Of a stretch of DNA of 64,000 nt, positions 48,070 through 56,579 are shown piece by piece. The stretch is taken from assembly GCF_000423245.1 (NCBI RefSeq), contig NZ_AUHP01000013.1, positions 1-64,000 on the forward strand, given 5' to 3'. The notes under the pieces were generated by a model. It was given only the letters and a program-made list of their open reading frames with translations. It made no database searches and was not told the origin of the DNA. Source of the DNA: Ligilactobacillus ceti DSM 22408. Lineage in GTDB: Bacteria; Bacillota; Bacilli; Lactobacillales; Lactobacillaceae. The first letter of the stretch is position 1, and every line of letters begins with the position of its first letter. The position numbers were made by a program, and so were the translations under genes.

Positions 48070-48108
48070 AGCTGAAATGAGGTCAAAAGACTTTGTTTCA
48101 GCTTTTTT
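48070..48108 (+). terminator. Terminator of map
   Basis: A 15-bp stem with several G-T wobbles and an AAAA loop (48070-48084 with 48089-48103) is followed by T residues to 48108. Confidence 0.88.
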
Positions 48109-48160
48109 GTTAAATTATGTTAAGATGGAATTTGAAGAATTACCAAAAGGGGGGAGAAGA

Positions 48161-49063
48161 GTGCGCAACAATCAAACAATTCAAAAAATTAGTTCGTTTT
48201 GTAAGTTAATTATTTCACGAACTACCGAAGCGAATATCAATGGTTCGGCAATTGTGATTGCTTACTATATGTTGTTAGCGATTTTCCCAGCGGTGATTTT
48301 AATTGGGAATATTGGCCCTTTGCTGCATGTAGATCCGATTAATATTTTGAATTATTTAAGTCAGGCCGTTCCACCATCTATATATAAAACTGTTGAACCG
48401 ATTATTACGAGCTTTTTGAAAAATGGTTCTGGTAGTACAGCTTCGATTAGTGGGTTGATTATTTTGTGGGCTGCTAGTAAGGGGTTAAATGCTTTAAAAC
48501 GAGCTTTAAATTATACGTTTGGAGTTGGAAAAAGCCAAGGGTATTTAGCAATTCGTTTCTTATCGATTATTATTACGATTATTTTTGAAATATTAATTAT
48601 TGTCTTATTTATTGTTTTTAGTTTTGGACAAATAGTTTTAGATTACATAGTGCCCATTTTACATTTGTCTGATCAAGTGTTAGCGATTTTTAATCAAATT
48701 AAGTTACCAACGACATTTATTGGAATCTTTATTGCGATTAGTGTGATGTATTATTTATTACCAAATGCTAAAATTCATTGGCGAAGCATCTTTCCTGGGG
48801 CTTTGTTAGCTACAGTGGGTTGGGTGCTGCTCTCCACTGGGTTTTCATTGTATATTAAATATTTTGTGCGTTCTTTAGCTTTATATGGAACGTTAGGAAC
48901 TTTGATTGCTATTTTATTTTGGTTAAATTATACAAGCTGGATTATTTTATTTGGAGCTGCTGTTAGTGCAGCTATTGAAACAAAACAGTATGGTGAGATT
49001 AAACCGAAACGTAAAGAATTAGCTGAATTTTTACAAAATGTACAACATAAAAAAGAAAAATAA
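48161..49063 (+). CDS. YihY/BrkB-family membrane protein
   Basis: The 300-residue protein has six membrane spans and the family features AIVIAYYMLLAIFPAVILIGN, WAASKGLNALKRALN and GALLATVGWVLLSTGFSLY. It was once misnamed ribonuclease BN; a transport role has been proposed and its function is unsettled. The start at GTG 48161 follows AAGGGGGGAG; a longer frame from 48077 runs through the map terminator and is rejected. Its stop codon lies within the following hairpin. Confidence 0.9.
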   Translation: MRNNQTIQKISSFCKLIISRTTEANINGSAIVIAYYMLLAIFPAVILIGNIGPLLHVDPINILNYLSQAVPPSIYKTVEPIITSFLKNGSGSTASISGLIILWAASKGLNALKRALNYTFGVGKSQGYLAIRFLSIIITIIFEILIIVLFIVFSFGQIVLDYIVPILHLSDQVLAIFNQIKLPTTFIGIFIAISVMYYLLPNAKIHWRSIFPGALLATVGWVLLSTGFSLYIKYFVRSLALYGTLGTLIAILFWLNYTSWIILFGAAVSAAIETKQYGEIKPKRKELAEFLQNVQHKKEK

Positions 49064-49097
49064 CCTTAAATCAATTTTATTTGATTTAAGGTTATTT
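49058..49097. terminator. Bidirectional terminator between the YihY gene and recX
   Basis: A perfect 17-bp stem, 49058-49074 with 49081-49097, contains the stop codon of the YihY gene and ends two bases before that of recX. Confidence 0.92.
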
Positions 49098-49099
49098 AT

Positions 49100-49903
49100 T
49101 TAGAATTGTTCATCTAGATGTTCATCTAAATAAGTTTGAATTTGCGAAAGTGAGAAACCTTTTTTATAGAGAGCTTGTTTGAGTTTGTTAGCGACTTGAT
49201 CAGGATGTGTGCGGTTGTAACGGCGTAATAATTTATCTGCTTGAAAAGTTAATGCGGCTTGTTCAGCATCTTCATCAGGTTGTAAATCTAAATGCGCTAT
49301 AATTTCATTAATTAAATCACCGGAATAACCTTTTTTTAAGAGGTTAACTTTAATTTTATTTTGGCGAATAAAAAAGGCATCTTTTTGATATTTACGAGCA
49401 CTTTTTTCAGCGAGATGACAGCCGTTTTCTAATTGGAGTTCATACGGATATTCAAGGAGCGCTTCCGTAATTAACTCCGGATCGATTTGTTGGAGTTTTA
49501 ATTTTTGACTGATTTGTTGTGGTCCGAGTTTATTAATTCTCATTTGTGTTCGGACGTAGCTTTTAGCATAATTTAAATCATCGATTAAATTTAATTCACA
49601 GAGTTTATCAATAATTTCTTCACGATCTGATTTTGATAATTCAAAATCGTTGAGAAATTGGTTAATTTCTTTTTGGGTACGTAATTTATATGAAAGGTAA
49701 TTTAATGTTTTTTGGTAAGCTTTGGCAACTTCATCAGCTTGAGTAATTTGTTCGATTTCAGCAGGAGATAGTTCTTGTCCTTTAGCTAAAGTGAAACGAA
49801 TTAAAGTTGATTCACTAACTGCAAAAGCGTATTGATTATTGATAAAAATATTAAAACGACCTTTGCGTTTTTGGGTAGTAATTTTGGTAATAATCTGTGC
49901 CAT
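49100..49903 (-). CDS. recX: Recombination regulator RecX
   Basis: RecX modulates RecA filaments. The 267-residue protein is all-helical with three repeated triple-helix modules; visible family segments are YLSYKLRTQKEI, LCELNLIDDLNYAKSYVRTQ and KGYSGDLINEII, and an extended N-terminal beta-rich part typical of lactobacillus RecX. GAAAGGAT precedes the ATG. It is divergent from the RNA methyltransferase gene, a common pairing in lactic acid bacteria. recA is not in the window. Confidence 0.93.
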   Translation of the reverse strand: MAQIITKITTQKRKGRFNIFINNQYAFAVSESTLIRFTLAKGQELSPAEIEQITQADEVAKAYQKTLNYLSYKLRTQKEINQFLNDFELSKSDREEIIDKLCELNLIDDLNYAKSYVRTQMRINKLGPQQISQKLKLQQIDPELITEALLEYPYELQLENGCHLAEKSARKYQKDAFFIRQNKIKVNLLKKGYSGDLINEIIAHLDLQPDEDAEQAALTFQADKLLRRYNRTHPDQVANKLKQALYKKGFSLSQIQTYLDEHLDEQF

Positions 49904-49995
49904 AGTTAAGATCCTTTCTACATCATGCTTATTTTAAGCATAGCATGATTAAGAATAGAAAAAAAGTTTTACTAAAAGTGTCTTGAGATGAGACG

Positions 49996-50004
49996 TGTTA
50001 TAAT
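49996..50004 (+). promoter_or_regulatory. Extended -10 promoter of the RNA methyltransferase gene
   Basis: TGTTATAAT at 49996-50004, 31 bases before GTG 50036. Its place after ATG 49988 argues against that earlier start. Confidence 0.55.
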
Positions 50005-50035
50005 AAATAAAATACGAAAAGAGCGGAGTACAAAC

Positions 50036-51475
50036 GTGAAAGAAAAACAAAAAACACCATATAAGAAGAAAAATTTTAAAAAGAAACCTTATCAAAAACA
50101 ACAAGTTAAATTTAAAGACAAGCAAAAATGTGTTGTAACAATTAAACGCTTAGGAATTAATGGGGAAGGAATTGGATATTATAAACGGAAAATTATTTTT
50201 ATTCCGAATGCTTTACCCGGTGAAGAAGTTTTAGTAGAAATTGTTAAAGAAGAAAAAACATATGCGATTGGTCAAATTGTAAAAATTAGAAAGAAAAGTA
50301 AAGATCGTGTGCAACCACGGGATAATTATGATGTTGGTGGGATTGAACTTGCGCACTTAGCATATCCGGCACAATTAGCTTTCAAAAAAGATGTAGTCAG
50401 TCAATCGTTAGCTAAATATCAACCAGCTGGTTATCAAAATTATGAATTACGAGATACTTTGGGAATGGATGATCCTTATCAATATCGGAATAAAGCTCAG
50501 TTCCAAGTTCGTAAAAATCCGCAAGGTGAAATCATGGCTGGATTATATAAACAAAACAGTCATTATTTAGTTGATTTACCAACATTTAGTACGCAACGCC
50601 CCTTAACTATGAAAGTTATGCGGACGGTTGTTCGTTTGTTGAAGAAGTGGAATGTTTCGATTTATGATGAAAAACGAAATCGTGGCACATTAAAAACAAT
50701 CGTTGTACGTGAATCATTTGCGACAAAACAAGCACAGTTAGTTTTTGTTACAAGTACACCAAGATTAGAACATGCTAATGAGTTAATGCGGGATATTATT
50801 TTGCAATTACCGGAAGTTATTTCAATTATGCAAAATATCAATCCAGGTCGAACATCTTTAGTATGGGGTGATAAAACCCAACATTTGTATGGTAAAGAGT
50901 TTATTCAAGAAAAATTAGGTTCCGTAACATTTAATTTATCAGCACGGGCCTTTTTCCAAATGAATCCTGTTCAAACTAAAGTTTTATATGATGAAGTGAA
51001 AAAAGCGTTAGATTTACAACCTGATGAAACTTTGGTTGATGCTTATTGTGGTGTCGGAACAATCGGGTTATATGTGTCGGATGATGCTAAAGAAGTTCGT
51101 GGAATGGATATTATTCCAGAAGCGATTGAAGATGCTTGTGAGAATGCTAAACTTTCACAACGTAAAAATGTTAAATATGAAACTGGTAAAGCAGAAGATC
51201 TGTTCCCAAAATGGGTGAAAGAGGGGTTTGTTCCAGATGCTTTAGTTGTTGATCCACCAAGAACAGGTTTAGACGAACGTTTAATTCAAACAATTTTAAA
51301 ATATCGTCCGAAAAAATTTGTGTATGTTTCATGTAACCCATCGACCTTAGCTAAAGATTTAGTTAAATTAACCCAAGCTTACCATGTTGATTATATTCAA
51401 TCGGTTGATATGTTCCCACAAACAGCACGGTGTGAGGCTGTTGTGAAGTTTACTTTGAAAGATAAAAAAGATTAA
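50036..51475 (+). CDS. 23S rRNA (uracil-C5)-methyltransferase, RlmCD/RumA family, without Fe-S cysteines
   Basis: The enzyme makes 5-methyluridine in 23S rRNA using S-adenosylmethionine. The 479-residue protein has a basic N-terminus, a TRAM domain (about residues 28-90), SAM-binding DAYCGVGTIGLY, VDPPRTGLD and the catalytic cysteine in YVSCNPSTLAKDL. E. coli RlmD binds a 4Fe-4S cluster through CxxxxxCGGC; here the aligned segment is DNYDVGGIELAHL with no cysteine, so no cluster is expected. Bacillus and streptococcal homologues act at two sites (RlmCD), but the exact target cannot be told. GTG 50036 follows GCGGAG. Confidence 0.9.
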   Translation: MKEKQKTPYKKKNFKKKPYQKQQVKFKDKQKCVVTIKRLGINGEGIGYYKRKIIFIPNALPGEEVLVEIVKEEKTYAIGQIVKIRKKSKDRVQPRDNYDVGGIELAHLAYPAQLAFKKDVVSQSLAKYQPAGYQNYELRDTLGMDDPYQYRNKAQFQVRKNPQGEIMAGLYKQNSHYLVDLPTFSTQRPLTMKVMRTVVRLLKKWNVSIYDEKRNRGTLKTIVVRESFATKQAQLVFVTSTPRLEHANELMRDIILQLPEVISIMQNINPGRTSLVWGDKTQHLYGKEFIQEKLGSVTFNLSARAFFQMNPVQTKVLYDEVKKALDLQPDETLVDAYCGVGTIGLYVSDDAKEVRGMDIIPEAIEDACENAKLSQRKNVKYETGKAEDLFPKWVKEGFVPDALVVDPPRTGLDERLIQTILKYRPKKFVYVSCNPSTLAKDLVKLTQAYHVDYIQSVDMFPQTARCEAVVKFTLKDKKD

Positions 51476-51569
51476 ACAAATAAAATCTTAGTGATTTAGC
51501 GTGATGTTTGGTATAATAATTTTGATATCGGTGTAATCCACAACCTTGTTTATAGAAAGCTGGGGTTAT

Positions 51570-52115
51570 ATGCGTCATACAAGAGGGCCTCGCGAAGGCG
51601 AATTTATTACCATTAAAAGTTATAAACATGATGGTAGCTTACATCGAACGTGGCGAGATACAATGGTGCTTAAAACTAGTGAAAATGCATTAATTGGTTG
51701 TAATGATCATACATTAGTTACGGAGTCTGATGGAAGAAGATGGGTTACAAGAGAACCAGCATTAGTTTATTTTCATAAACATTATTGGTTTAATATTGTA
51801 ACGATGATTCGGGAGACAGGTGTTTCCTATTATTGTAATCTAGCATCTCCTGCAATTTTAGATAAAGAAGCTTTAAAGTATATTGATTATGATTTAGATG
51901 TTAAAGTCTTTCCAAGTGGAGAGAAAAGACTGTTGGATGTTGATGAGTATGAAGCTCACAGTGCTAAATGGCATTATTCAGCAGAAACCGATCGCATCTT
52001 AAAACAAAATGTACGAACACTGGTGGAATGGATCGAAGAAGAAAAAGGTCCTTTTTCCAAGCAATATGTTGATATTTGGTACAATCGCTATTTAGAATTG
52101 TCGCGTCGACAGTAA
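51570..52115 (+). CDS. DUF402/UPF0374 nucleoside tri-/diphosphate phosphatase
   Basis: The 181-residue protein matches the family of Staphylococcus aureus Ntdp: [56 protein letters not shown] and [17 protein letters not shown]. Members hydrolyse nucleoside tri- and diphosphates with divalent metal. The start at ATG 51570 has only a weak ribosome site (CTGGGG); an earlier TTG at 51546 has none. A terminator follows. Confidence 0.92.
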   Translation: MRHTRGPREGEFITIKSYKHDGSLHRTWRDTMVLKTSENALIGCNDHTLVTESDGRRWVTREPALVYFHKHYWFNIVTMIRETGVSYYCNLASPAILDKEALKYIDYDLDVKVFPSGEKRLLDVDEYEAHSAKWHYSAETDRILKQNVRTLVEWIEEEKGPFSKQYVDIWYNRYLELSRRQ

Positions 52116-52140
52116 TTTACCCGTTTATACTTAAACAATT

Positions 52141-52178
52141 CCTGTGAAATCATACGATTTATGATTCACAGGTTTTTT
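52141..52178 (+). terminator. Terminator of the DUF402 gene
   Basis: A 13-bp stem with one bulged A, 52141-52154 with 52160-52172, then six T. Confidence 0.9.
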
Positions 52179-52203
52179 ATTCAAGAAAGAAGAGGTGATA
52201 ATT

Positions 52204-53328
52204 TTGTTAAAAAAGATTTATAAAAAAGAAATAATGTATTGGACATTGGAAGTTTTATTAGTTACATTAATTATTTTTGTGTGTACGCAAATTGATTTTA
52301 TTTTTAAACCAATTGGAATTTTTATCTCGACATTATTTACACCAGTTTTAATTTCTGGTTTTTTATTTTATTTGTTGAATCCGTTAGTGAATTTATTAGC
52401 TAAAATTCAAATATTCAAAAAACATCGAGGTTTAGCAGCTTTATTAGTAATTAGTTTGTTAGTTTTATTATTAATTGGAGCTTTATGCTATCTCATTCCA
52501 CAAATTGTTACACAGATCGAACAATTAATGGGTAATTTACCAGGTTATTTAAGTGATTTACAACATTATTTAAAAGATTTAAGTCATAAAAAAGCTGGTC
52601 CAAGCTGGTTAAAGAATATTGATTTTCAAAGTGTCTTCACAACAATTCGGACTTATATTGAACAAAAATTCAATACGATTTTAGCAACATTAAGTTCAAG
52701 TATTGGAGCGATTTTTGGAGCAATCACAAGTGTTACAATTACATTGGTAACAGTTCCGTTTATGTTATTCTATATGTTAAAAGATGGACAAAAATTATTA
52801 CCAGCTATTAAAAATAAAGTGCCAATGAATCAAGCTGATAAAGTTGGAGAAATTTTAAGTAAAATGAGTGGAACCATTTCAAAATATATTTCCGGACAAG
52901 TCATTGAGTGTTTGTTTGTTGGGACATTTTTAGCGATTGGTTATCATTTTGTTGGGATTAAATATGCTTTATTAGTCGGCGTATTTGCGGGATTGATGAT
53001 TGTTTTACCTTATGTTGGACCATATATTGGTTTAGTGCCAGCGTTATTATTGGCTTTACCAATGGGAATGAAGACCGTAATTTTAACAATTATTGTATGT
53101 ATTGTTGTACAACAAATCGATGGTAACTTAGTTTATCCAAATGTAATTGGTAAAACTTTAGATATTCATCCCTTAACAATTATTGTATTATTACTGGTAG
53201 CTGGAAATTTAGCAGGTTTAATCGGAATGATCATTACGGTTCCGTTATATGCTGTTGTAAAAACCTTAGTCCAATATTTATATGATATTCATAAATTAAA
53301 TAAAGAAACTAAACAGAAGGAAGCTTGA
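52204..53328 (+). CDS. AI-2E family transporter
   Basis: The 374-residue membrane protein has about eight spans and the family segments PVLISGFLFYLLNPLVNLL, SVTITLVTVPFMLFYMLKDG, GLMIVLPYVGPYIGLVPALL and VQQIDGNLVYPNVIGKTLDIHPLT. TqsA of this family exports autoinducer 2 in E. coli, but most members have other or unknown substrates; luxS in this window makes AI-2 export possible, not shown. TTG 52204 follows AGAGGTG by about seven bases. Confidence 0.9.
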   Translation: MLKKIYKKEIMYWTLEVLLVTLIIFVCTQIDFIFKPIGIFISTLFTPVLISGFLFYLLNPLVNLLAKIQIFKKHRGLAALLVISLLVLLLIGALCYLIPQIVTQIEQLMGNLPGYLSDLQHYLKDLSHKKAGPSWLKNIDFQSVFTTIRTYIEQKFNTILATLSSSIGAIFGAITSVTITLVTVPFMLFYMLKDGQKLLPAIKNKVPMNQADKVGEILSKMSGTISKYISGQVIECLFVGTFLAIGYHFVGIKYALLVGVFAGLMIVLPYVGPYIGLVPALLLALPMGMKTVILTIIVCIVVQQIDGNLVYPNVIGKTLDIHPLTIIVLLLVAGNLAGLIGMIITVPLYAVVKTLVQYLYDIHKLNKETKQKEA

Positions 53329-53400
53329 TATAGCATGATATTTATGCTAATTTTGAGTTAAAGAATTCTGATAATAAATCAAAGAAATAAGGATGAAATT

Positions 53401-54423
53401 ATGACAAAAAAAATAGCAGTTTTAGGTGCCGGTTCTTGGGGTAGTATTTTAGCGAGTGTCCTCATTGAAAATGGCCATCAAGTCGCTTTATATTCTAATT
53501 CACCAGAACAAGTTGCAGAATTAAATAATAAACATACAAACTCACATTATATTCAAGATTATACTTACTCACCAAAATTATACGCAACAGTTGATTTAAA
53601 AGAAGCTGTGACAGATGCAGATGTTGTTTTATTTGTTGTTCCAACAAATGTAACACGGATTGTAGCTAAACAATTAACACCAATCTTAGCTGAGTTAGGG
53701 ACAAAACCATTAATTGTCCACGCAAGTAAAGGTTTAGAATTAGGTTCTCATAAACGTCTTTCTGAAGTCTTAGCTGAAGAAATTCCAAGTGAAAACCGTA
53801 GTGGAATTGTTGTGCTATCAGGTCCAAGTCATGCTGAAGAAGTAGCTCGTCAAGATATTACTTTAGTAACAGCAGCGAGTGATGATTTGGCTAATGCAAC
53901 TCTTGTGCAAGATATTTTTATGAATGATTATTTCCGCATTTATACCAACACTGATGTAGTCGGAGTTGAAATGGGTGCTGCTTTTAAAAATATTATTGCC
54001 ATTGGTGCCGGTGCTTTACACGGTTTAGGTTATGGTGATGATGCTAAAGCCGCTTTAATGACACGTGGTTTGGCGGAAATTAGTCGGTTGGGAATTGCCT
54101 TTGGCGCAGATCCATTAACATTTATCGGTTTATCCGGTGTTGGTGATTTGATCGTAACATGTACAAGTGTTCACTCACGTAACTGGCGTGCTGGTAATCA
54201 ACTAGGTCAAGGTAAAGATTTAGCGACTGTTAAAGAAGAAATGGGTATGGTTATTGAAGGTGTTAATACATGTCAAGCCGCCTATGAATTAGCAGCGCAA
54301 AAGAATATTGAAATGCCGATTACAGAAGCAATCTACAATGTTTTATATCGTGATCAAGATGTTAAAAATGAAATTGCGAAATTAATGCAACGTGAAGGTC
54401 GTTCTGAATCTGATAATAAATAA
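53401..54423 (+). CDS. gpsA: Glycerol-3-phosphate dehydrogenase [NAD(P)+]
   Basis: GpsA reduces dihydroxyacetone phosphate to sn-glycerol 3-phosphate for phospholipid synthesis. The 340-residue protein has N-terminal [15 protein letters not shown], the VPTN segment, [15 protein letters not shown] and the catalytic region [17 protein letters not shown] with the active-site lysine, then [20 protein letters not shown]. The ribosome site is AAGGATG. The weak hairpin TAGCAT/ATGCTA before it is not a convincing terminator. Confidence 0.97.
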   Translation: MTKKIAVLGAGSWGSILASVLIENGHQVALYSNSPEQVAELNNKHTNSHYIQDYTYSPKLYATVDLKEAVTDADVVLFVVPTNVTRIVAKQLTPILAELGTKPLIVHASKGLELGSHKRLSEVLAEEIPSENRSGIVVLSGPSHAEEVARQDITLVTAASDDLANATLVQDIFMNDYFRIYTNTDVVGVEMGAAFKNIIAIGAGALHGLGYGDDAKAALMTRGLAEISRLGIAFGADPLTFIGLSGVGDLIVTCTSVHSRNWRAGNQLGQGKDLATVKEEMGMVIEGVNTCQAAYELAAQKNIEMPITEAIYNVLYRDQDVKNEIAKLMQREGRSESDNK

Positions 54424-54424
54424 C

Positions 54425-54471
54425 AAAAAGCTTTACAACTTATTTTTAATAATGAGTTGTAAAGCTTTTTT
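54425..54471. terminator. Bidirectional terminator between gpsA and the GtrA gene
   Basis: A 16-bp stem, 54425-54440 with 54455-54470, with A and T runs on the arms; it reaches the stop codon of the minus-strand gene. Confidence 0.92.
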
Positions 54472-54925
54472 ATTGTTGTTTTTTTAATGTTTTTTGTTTT
54501 AATTCGCGCCAAGAAATTTTTTCTGTTGTATGGAAAATAAACCATTTGCTGAAATAATAGTTTAAAATACCGACTAAAATTAAATCGATTACTTTAATTA
54601 AATTAGGGTAATCAACAATAAAGTGAACTCCGACAAACATAATGACAGTATCTAAAATAAAAGAAAATAAGCGGATATTTACAAAAGATAAAAATTCTTG
54701 CCATGTATCAGACCAGGAACGAAATTGGGAATGAAAGACATATTTTTTGTTAGTTATAAATGTGAAAATCATCGCAATGACGTAAGCAATTACATTTGAT
54801 ACTAAATAAAACATATTTAAATTTTCGGTTAAAATATGGAAAACAAGTAAGTTAATTAAACTTGCGAGCGTTCCATACAATGTATATGAGAGAAAATTAT
54901 GGTATTTTTTTAAAAGTTTATTCAT
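54470..54925 (-). CDS. GtrA-family membrane protein
   Basis: The 151-residue protein has four membrane spans and the GtrA pattern YTLYGTLASLINLLVFHIL, ITNKKYVFHS and NYYFSKWFIF. GtrA proteins are thought to flip polyprenyl-linked sugars for surface polymer decoration. No glycosyltransferase partner is adjacent. There is no ribosome site just before the ATG. Instead AAAGGAG lies 38 bases upstream, next to a GTG that opens a 14-codon frame whose TGA overlaps the ATG, so coupled translation is possible. Confidence 0.88.
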   Translation of the reverse strand: MNKLLKKYHNFLSYTLYGTLASLINLLVFHILTENLNMFYLVSNVIAYVIAMIFTFITNKKYVFHSQFRSWSDTWQEFLSFVNIRLFSFILDTVIMFVGVHFIVDYPNLIKVIDLILVGILNYYFSKWFIFHTTEKISWRELKQKTLKKQQ

Positions 54926-55154
54926 AAGAAAACTGAATGCTCAATGAGCGATACGAGTTTAGTCACTCCTTTCGTAGAGAGTGTAAAATTAAAGATTGAT
55001 AAAGATATTTTACAAAAGTAATATCAATCTGTATTCCGGACGTAATATGTTATATTTGAATTATACTAAAAATATTCGAATTAGACTACTATACAATAGG
55101 CTAGTGAATTGCGTATAATAAAAGTTACGGATTAAATTTTAATAGGTGAAGATA

Positions 55155-56543
55155 ATGGGAAAGTTAAAAACTAAATATATTACAAAAAGTAGTGAAAACC
55201 GTGAGCAAAAAAAATGGTGGGCGCTCCGCGGAATTAACTTTGAAGTTAATGAAGGCGAAGCTGTTGGCCTAGTAGGATTTAATGGTTCAGGTAAAGCAAC
55301 ATTATTAAAAATTTTAGCTGGACAAAGTGAACAAACAACAGGGTTTATTACATGTGATGATCCAATTAATTTTGCTAGCTTGTCCAATTTACAAGACGAA
55401 AAACTAACTGGTTTAGAACATATTAAAAAAATAATTCATCAAACTAAAATGGATGAATTTAAAGCAGATCATTTAACAAATGCAATTGTTAATTTTATGG
55501 ATTTAGGATATTGGGTTTACCAACCGATTGAAACTTATTCTTTAGAAATTAAAGCACGTTTAGTTTTAGGGATAGCATTATTTGTTGAACCAAAATTAGT
55601 TTTAATTGATGAAGTTTTGATGTTGTTAGATATGCCTTTTTATCAGACTGTTATTCATAAGATTCAAACGTTAAAAGATACCGGCGTGTCTTTTGTTATT
55701 GCTGATTCACGTAGTTTGGTTGTTGAAACATTATGTGAAAGAACATTATGGTTACAGTTTGGTCAAGCGCAAGATTTTGGACCAACATTAGATGTAGTGC
55801 AACAATATGAATATGTTAATAATTGGTTTAATGGTTTAACATTACCTGAAAAAAATGAATTTTTAGCAGTAAAAGAAAAAGAACAAGTTGATTTTGACAT
55901 CGATGATTTATATGAAGAATTTAAAGTTGAACAATTTAATAATGGATTTACACGTAAAGATGAACCGCATATGCGCCGACAATTTTATTTTGAACGTGGG
56001 GCTGATCCAATTGAACAAGCTAAAAAAATTCAAAAAACAAATGAACAAAAAACGAAACAAAAACCTGCCAAAAAAGGATTTAAACGATTTGTTTATACAG
56101 TGTTAACATTAGTTGTATTAGCTGCGGGAGGATTCGCAGGCTATGAAGCATATTTGAATTATTTTACAAAACCTGAGTTAACACATGAAGAAATCCAAAA
56201 GAAAAATGAATCTCAAGTCCAATCTTCCTTGAAAAAAGCTGATCATAAGTCAGCTACATCAAAAGAAGAAAGTAAAAAAGAAAAAGTGTCAACTAGTACA
56301 AAAGAGTCACAGAAAAAAGATTCTGCTAAAGAAGAGTCAAAAGTTGAGCCTGAAGCAACGAAAGAAAAAGAAACGACAGCTTCAACAGATGAAAATGTTC
56401 AAAAAATTAATGTGAACTCTGGAGACACTTTAGGTGGCTTAGCTGACAAATATGAAACAACGATTCAAAAAATTCAAGAGTTAAATCAAATGGGAGAGTC
56501 AGAGCAGTTGATTGCTGGTCAAACATTAAAAGTTCCCAAATAA
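55155..56543 (+). CDS. TagH-like ABC ATPase domain with damaged motifs, membrane span and LysM tail
   Basis: The 462-residue protein begins with an ABC domain most like TagH/KpsT teichoic-acid exporters (ALRGINFEVNEGEAVGLVGFNGSGKATLLKILAG). Walker A at residues 41-49 is GFNGSGKAT, with Ala48 where Ser/Thr should bind magnesium. The signature position reads YSLEIKARL instead of the TagH-type YSSGMKSRL, and the H-loop reads IADSRS rather than xSHS. Walker B LVLIDEVL is kept. A membrane span at about 312-333 leads to an extracellular Lys/Glu/Ser-rich linker and a C-terminal LysM domain (about 415-461), which binds peptidoglycan. No TagG permease is adjacent. The start is ATG 55155 after TAGGTGA. 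ATP hydrolysis seems unlikely; a structural or sensing role is inferred. Confidence 0.8.
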   Translation: MGKLKTKYITKSSENREQKKWWALRGINFEVNEGEAVGLVGFNGSGKATLLKILAGQSEQTTGFITCDDPINFASLSNLQDEKLTGLEHIKKIIHQTKMDEFKADHLTNAIVNFMDLGYWVYQPIETYSLEIKARLVLGIALFVEPKLVLIDEVLMLLDMPFYQTVIHKIQTLKDTGVSFVIADSRSLVVETLCERTLWLQFGQAQDFGPTLDVVQQYEYVNNWFNGLTLPEKNEFLAVKEKEQVDFDIDDLYEEFKVEQFNNGFTRKDEPHMRRQFYFERGADPIEQAKKIQKTNEQKTKQKPAKKGFKRFVYTVLTLVVLAAGGFAGYEAYLNYFTKPELTHEEIQKKNESQVQSSLKKADHKSATSKEESKKEKVSTSTKESQKKDSAKEESKVEPEATKEKETTASTDENVQKINVNSGDTLGGLADKYETTIQKIQELNQMGESEQLIAGQTLKVPK

Positions 56544-56579
56544 AAAATTAAAAGAATATTTAAGTAGGAGTGAAAAATA

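Noticed and set aside
48077-48160. N-terminal extension of the YihY protein
   Set aside because: The first 28 codons cover the map terminator hairpin, and the GTG at 48161 has a strong ribosome site.
49988-50035. N-terminal extension of the RNA methyltransferase
   Set aside because: It would place the start codon upstream of the TGTTATAAT promoter box; GTG 50036 fits promoter and ribosome site.
53331-53356. Hairpin TAGCAT/ATGCTA after the AI-2E family gene as a terminator
   Set aside because: Only six AT-rich base pairs and a T run of four; not strong enough to call.
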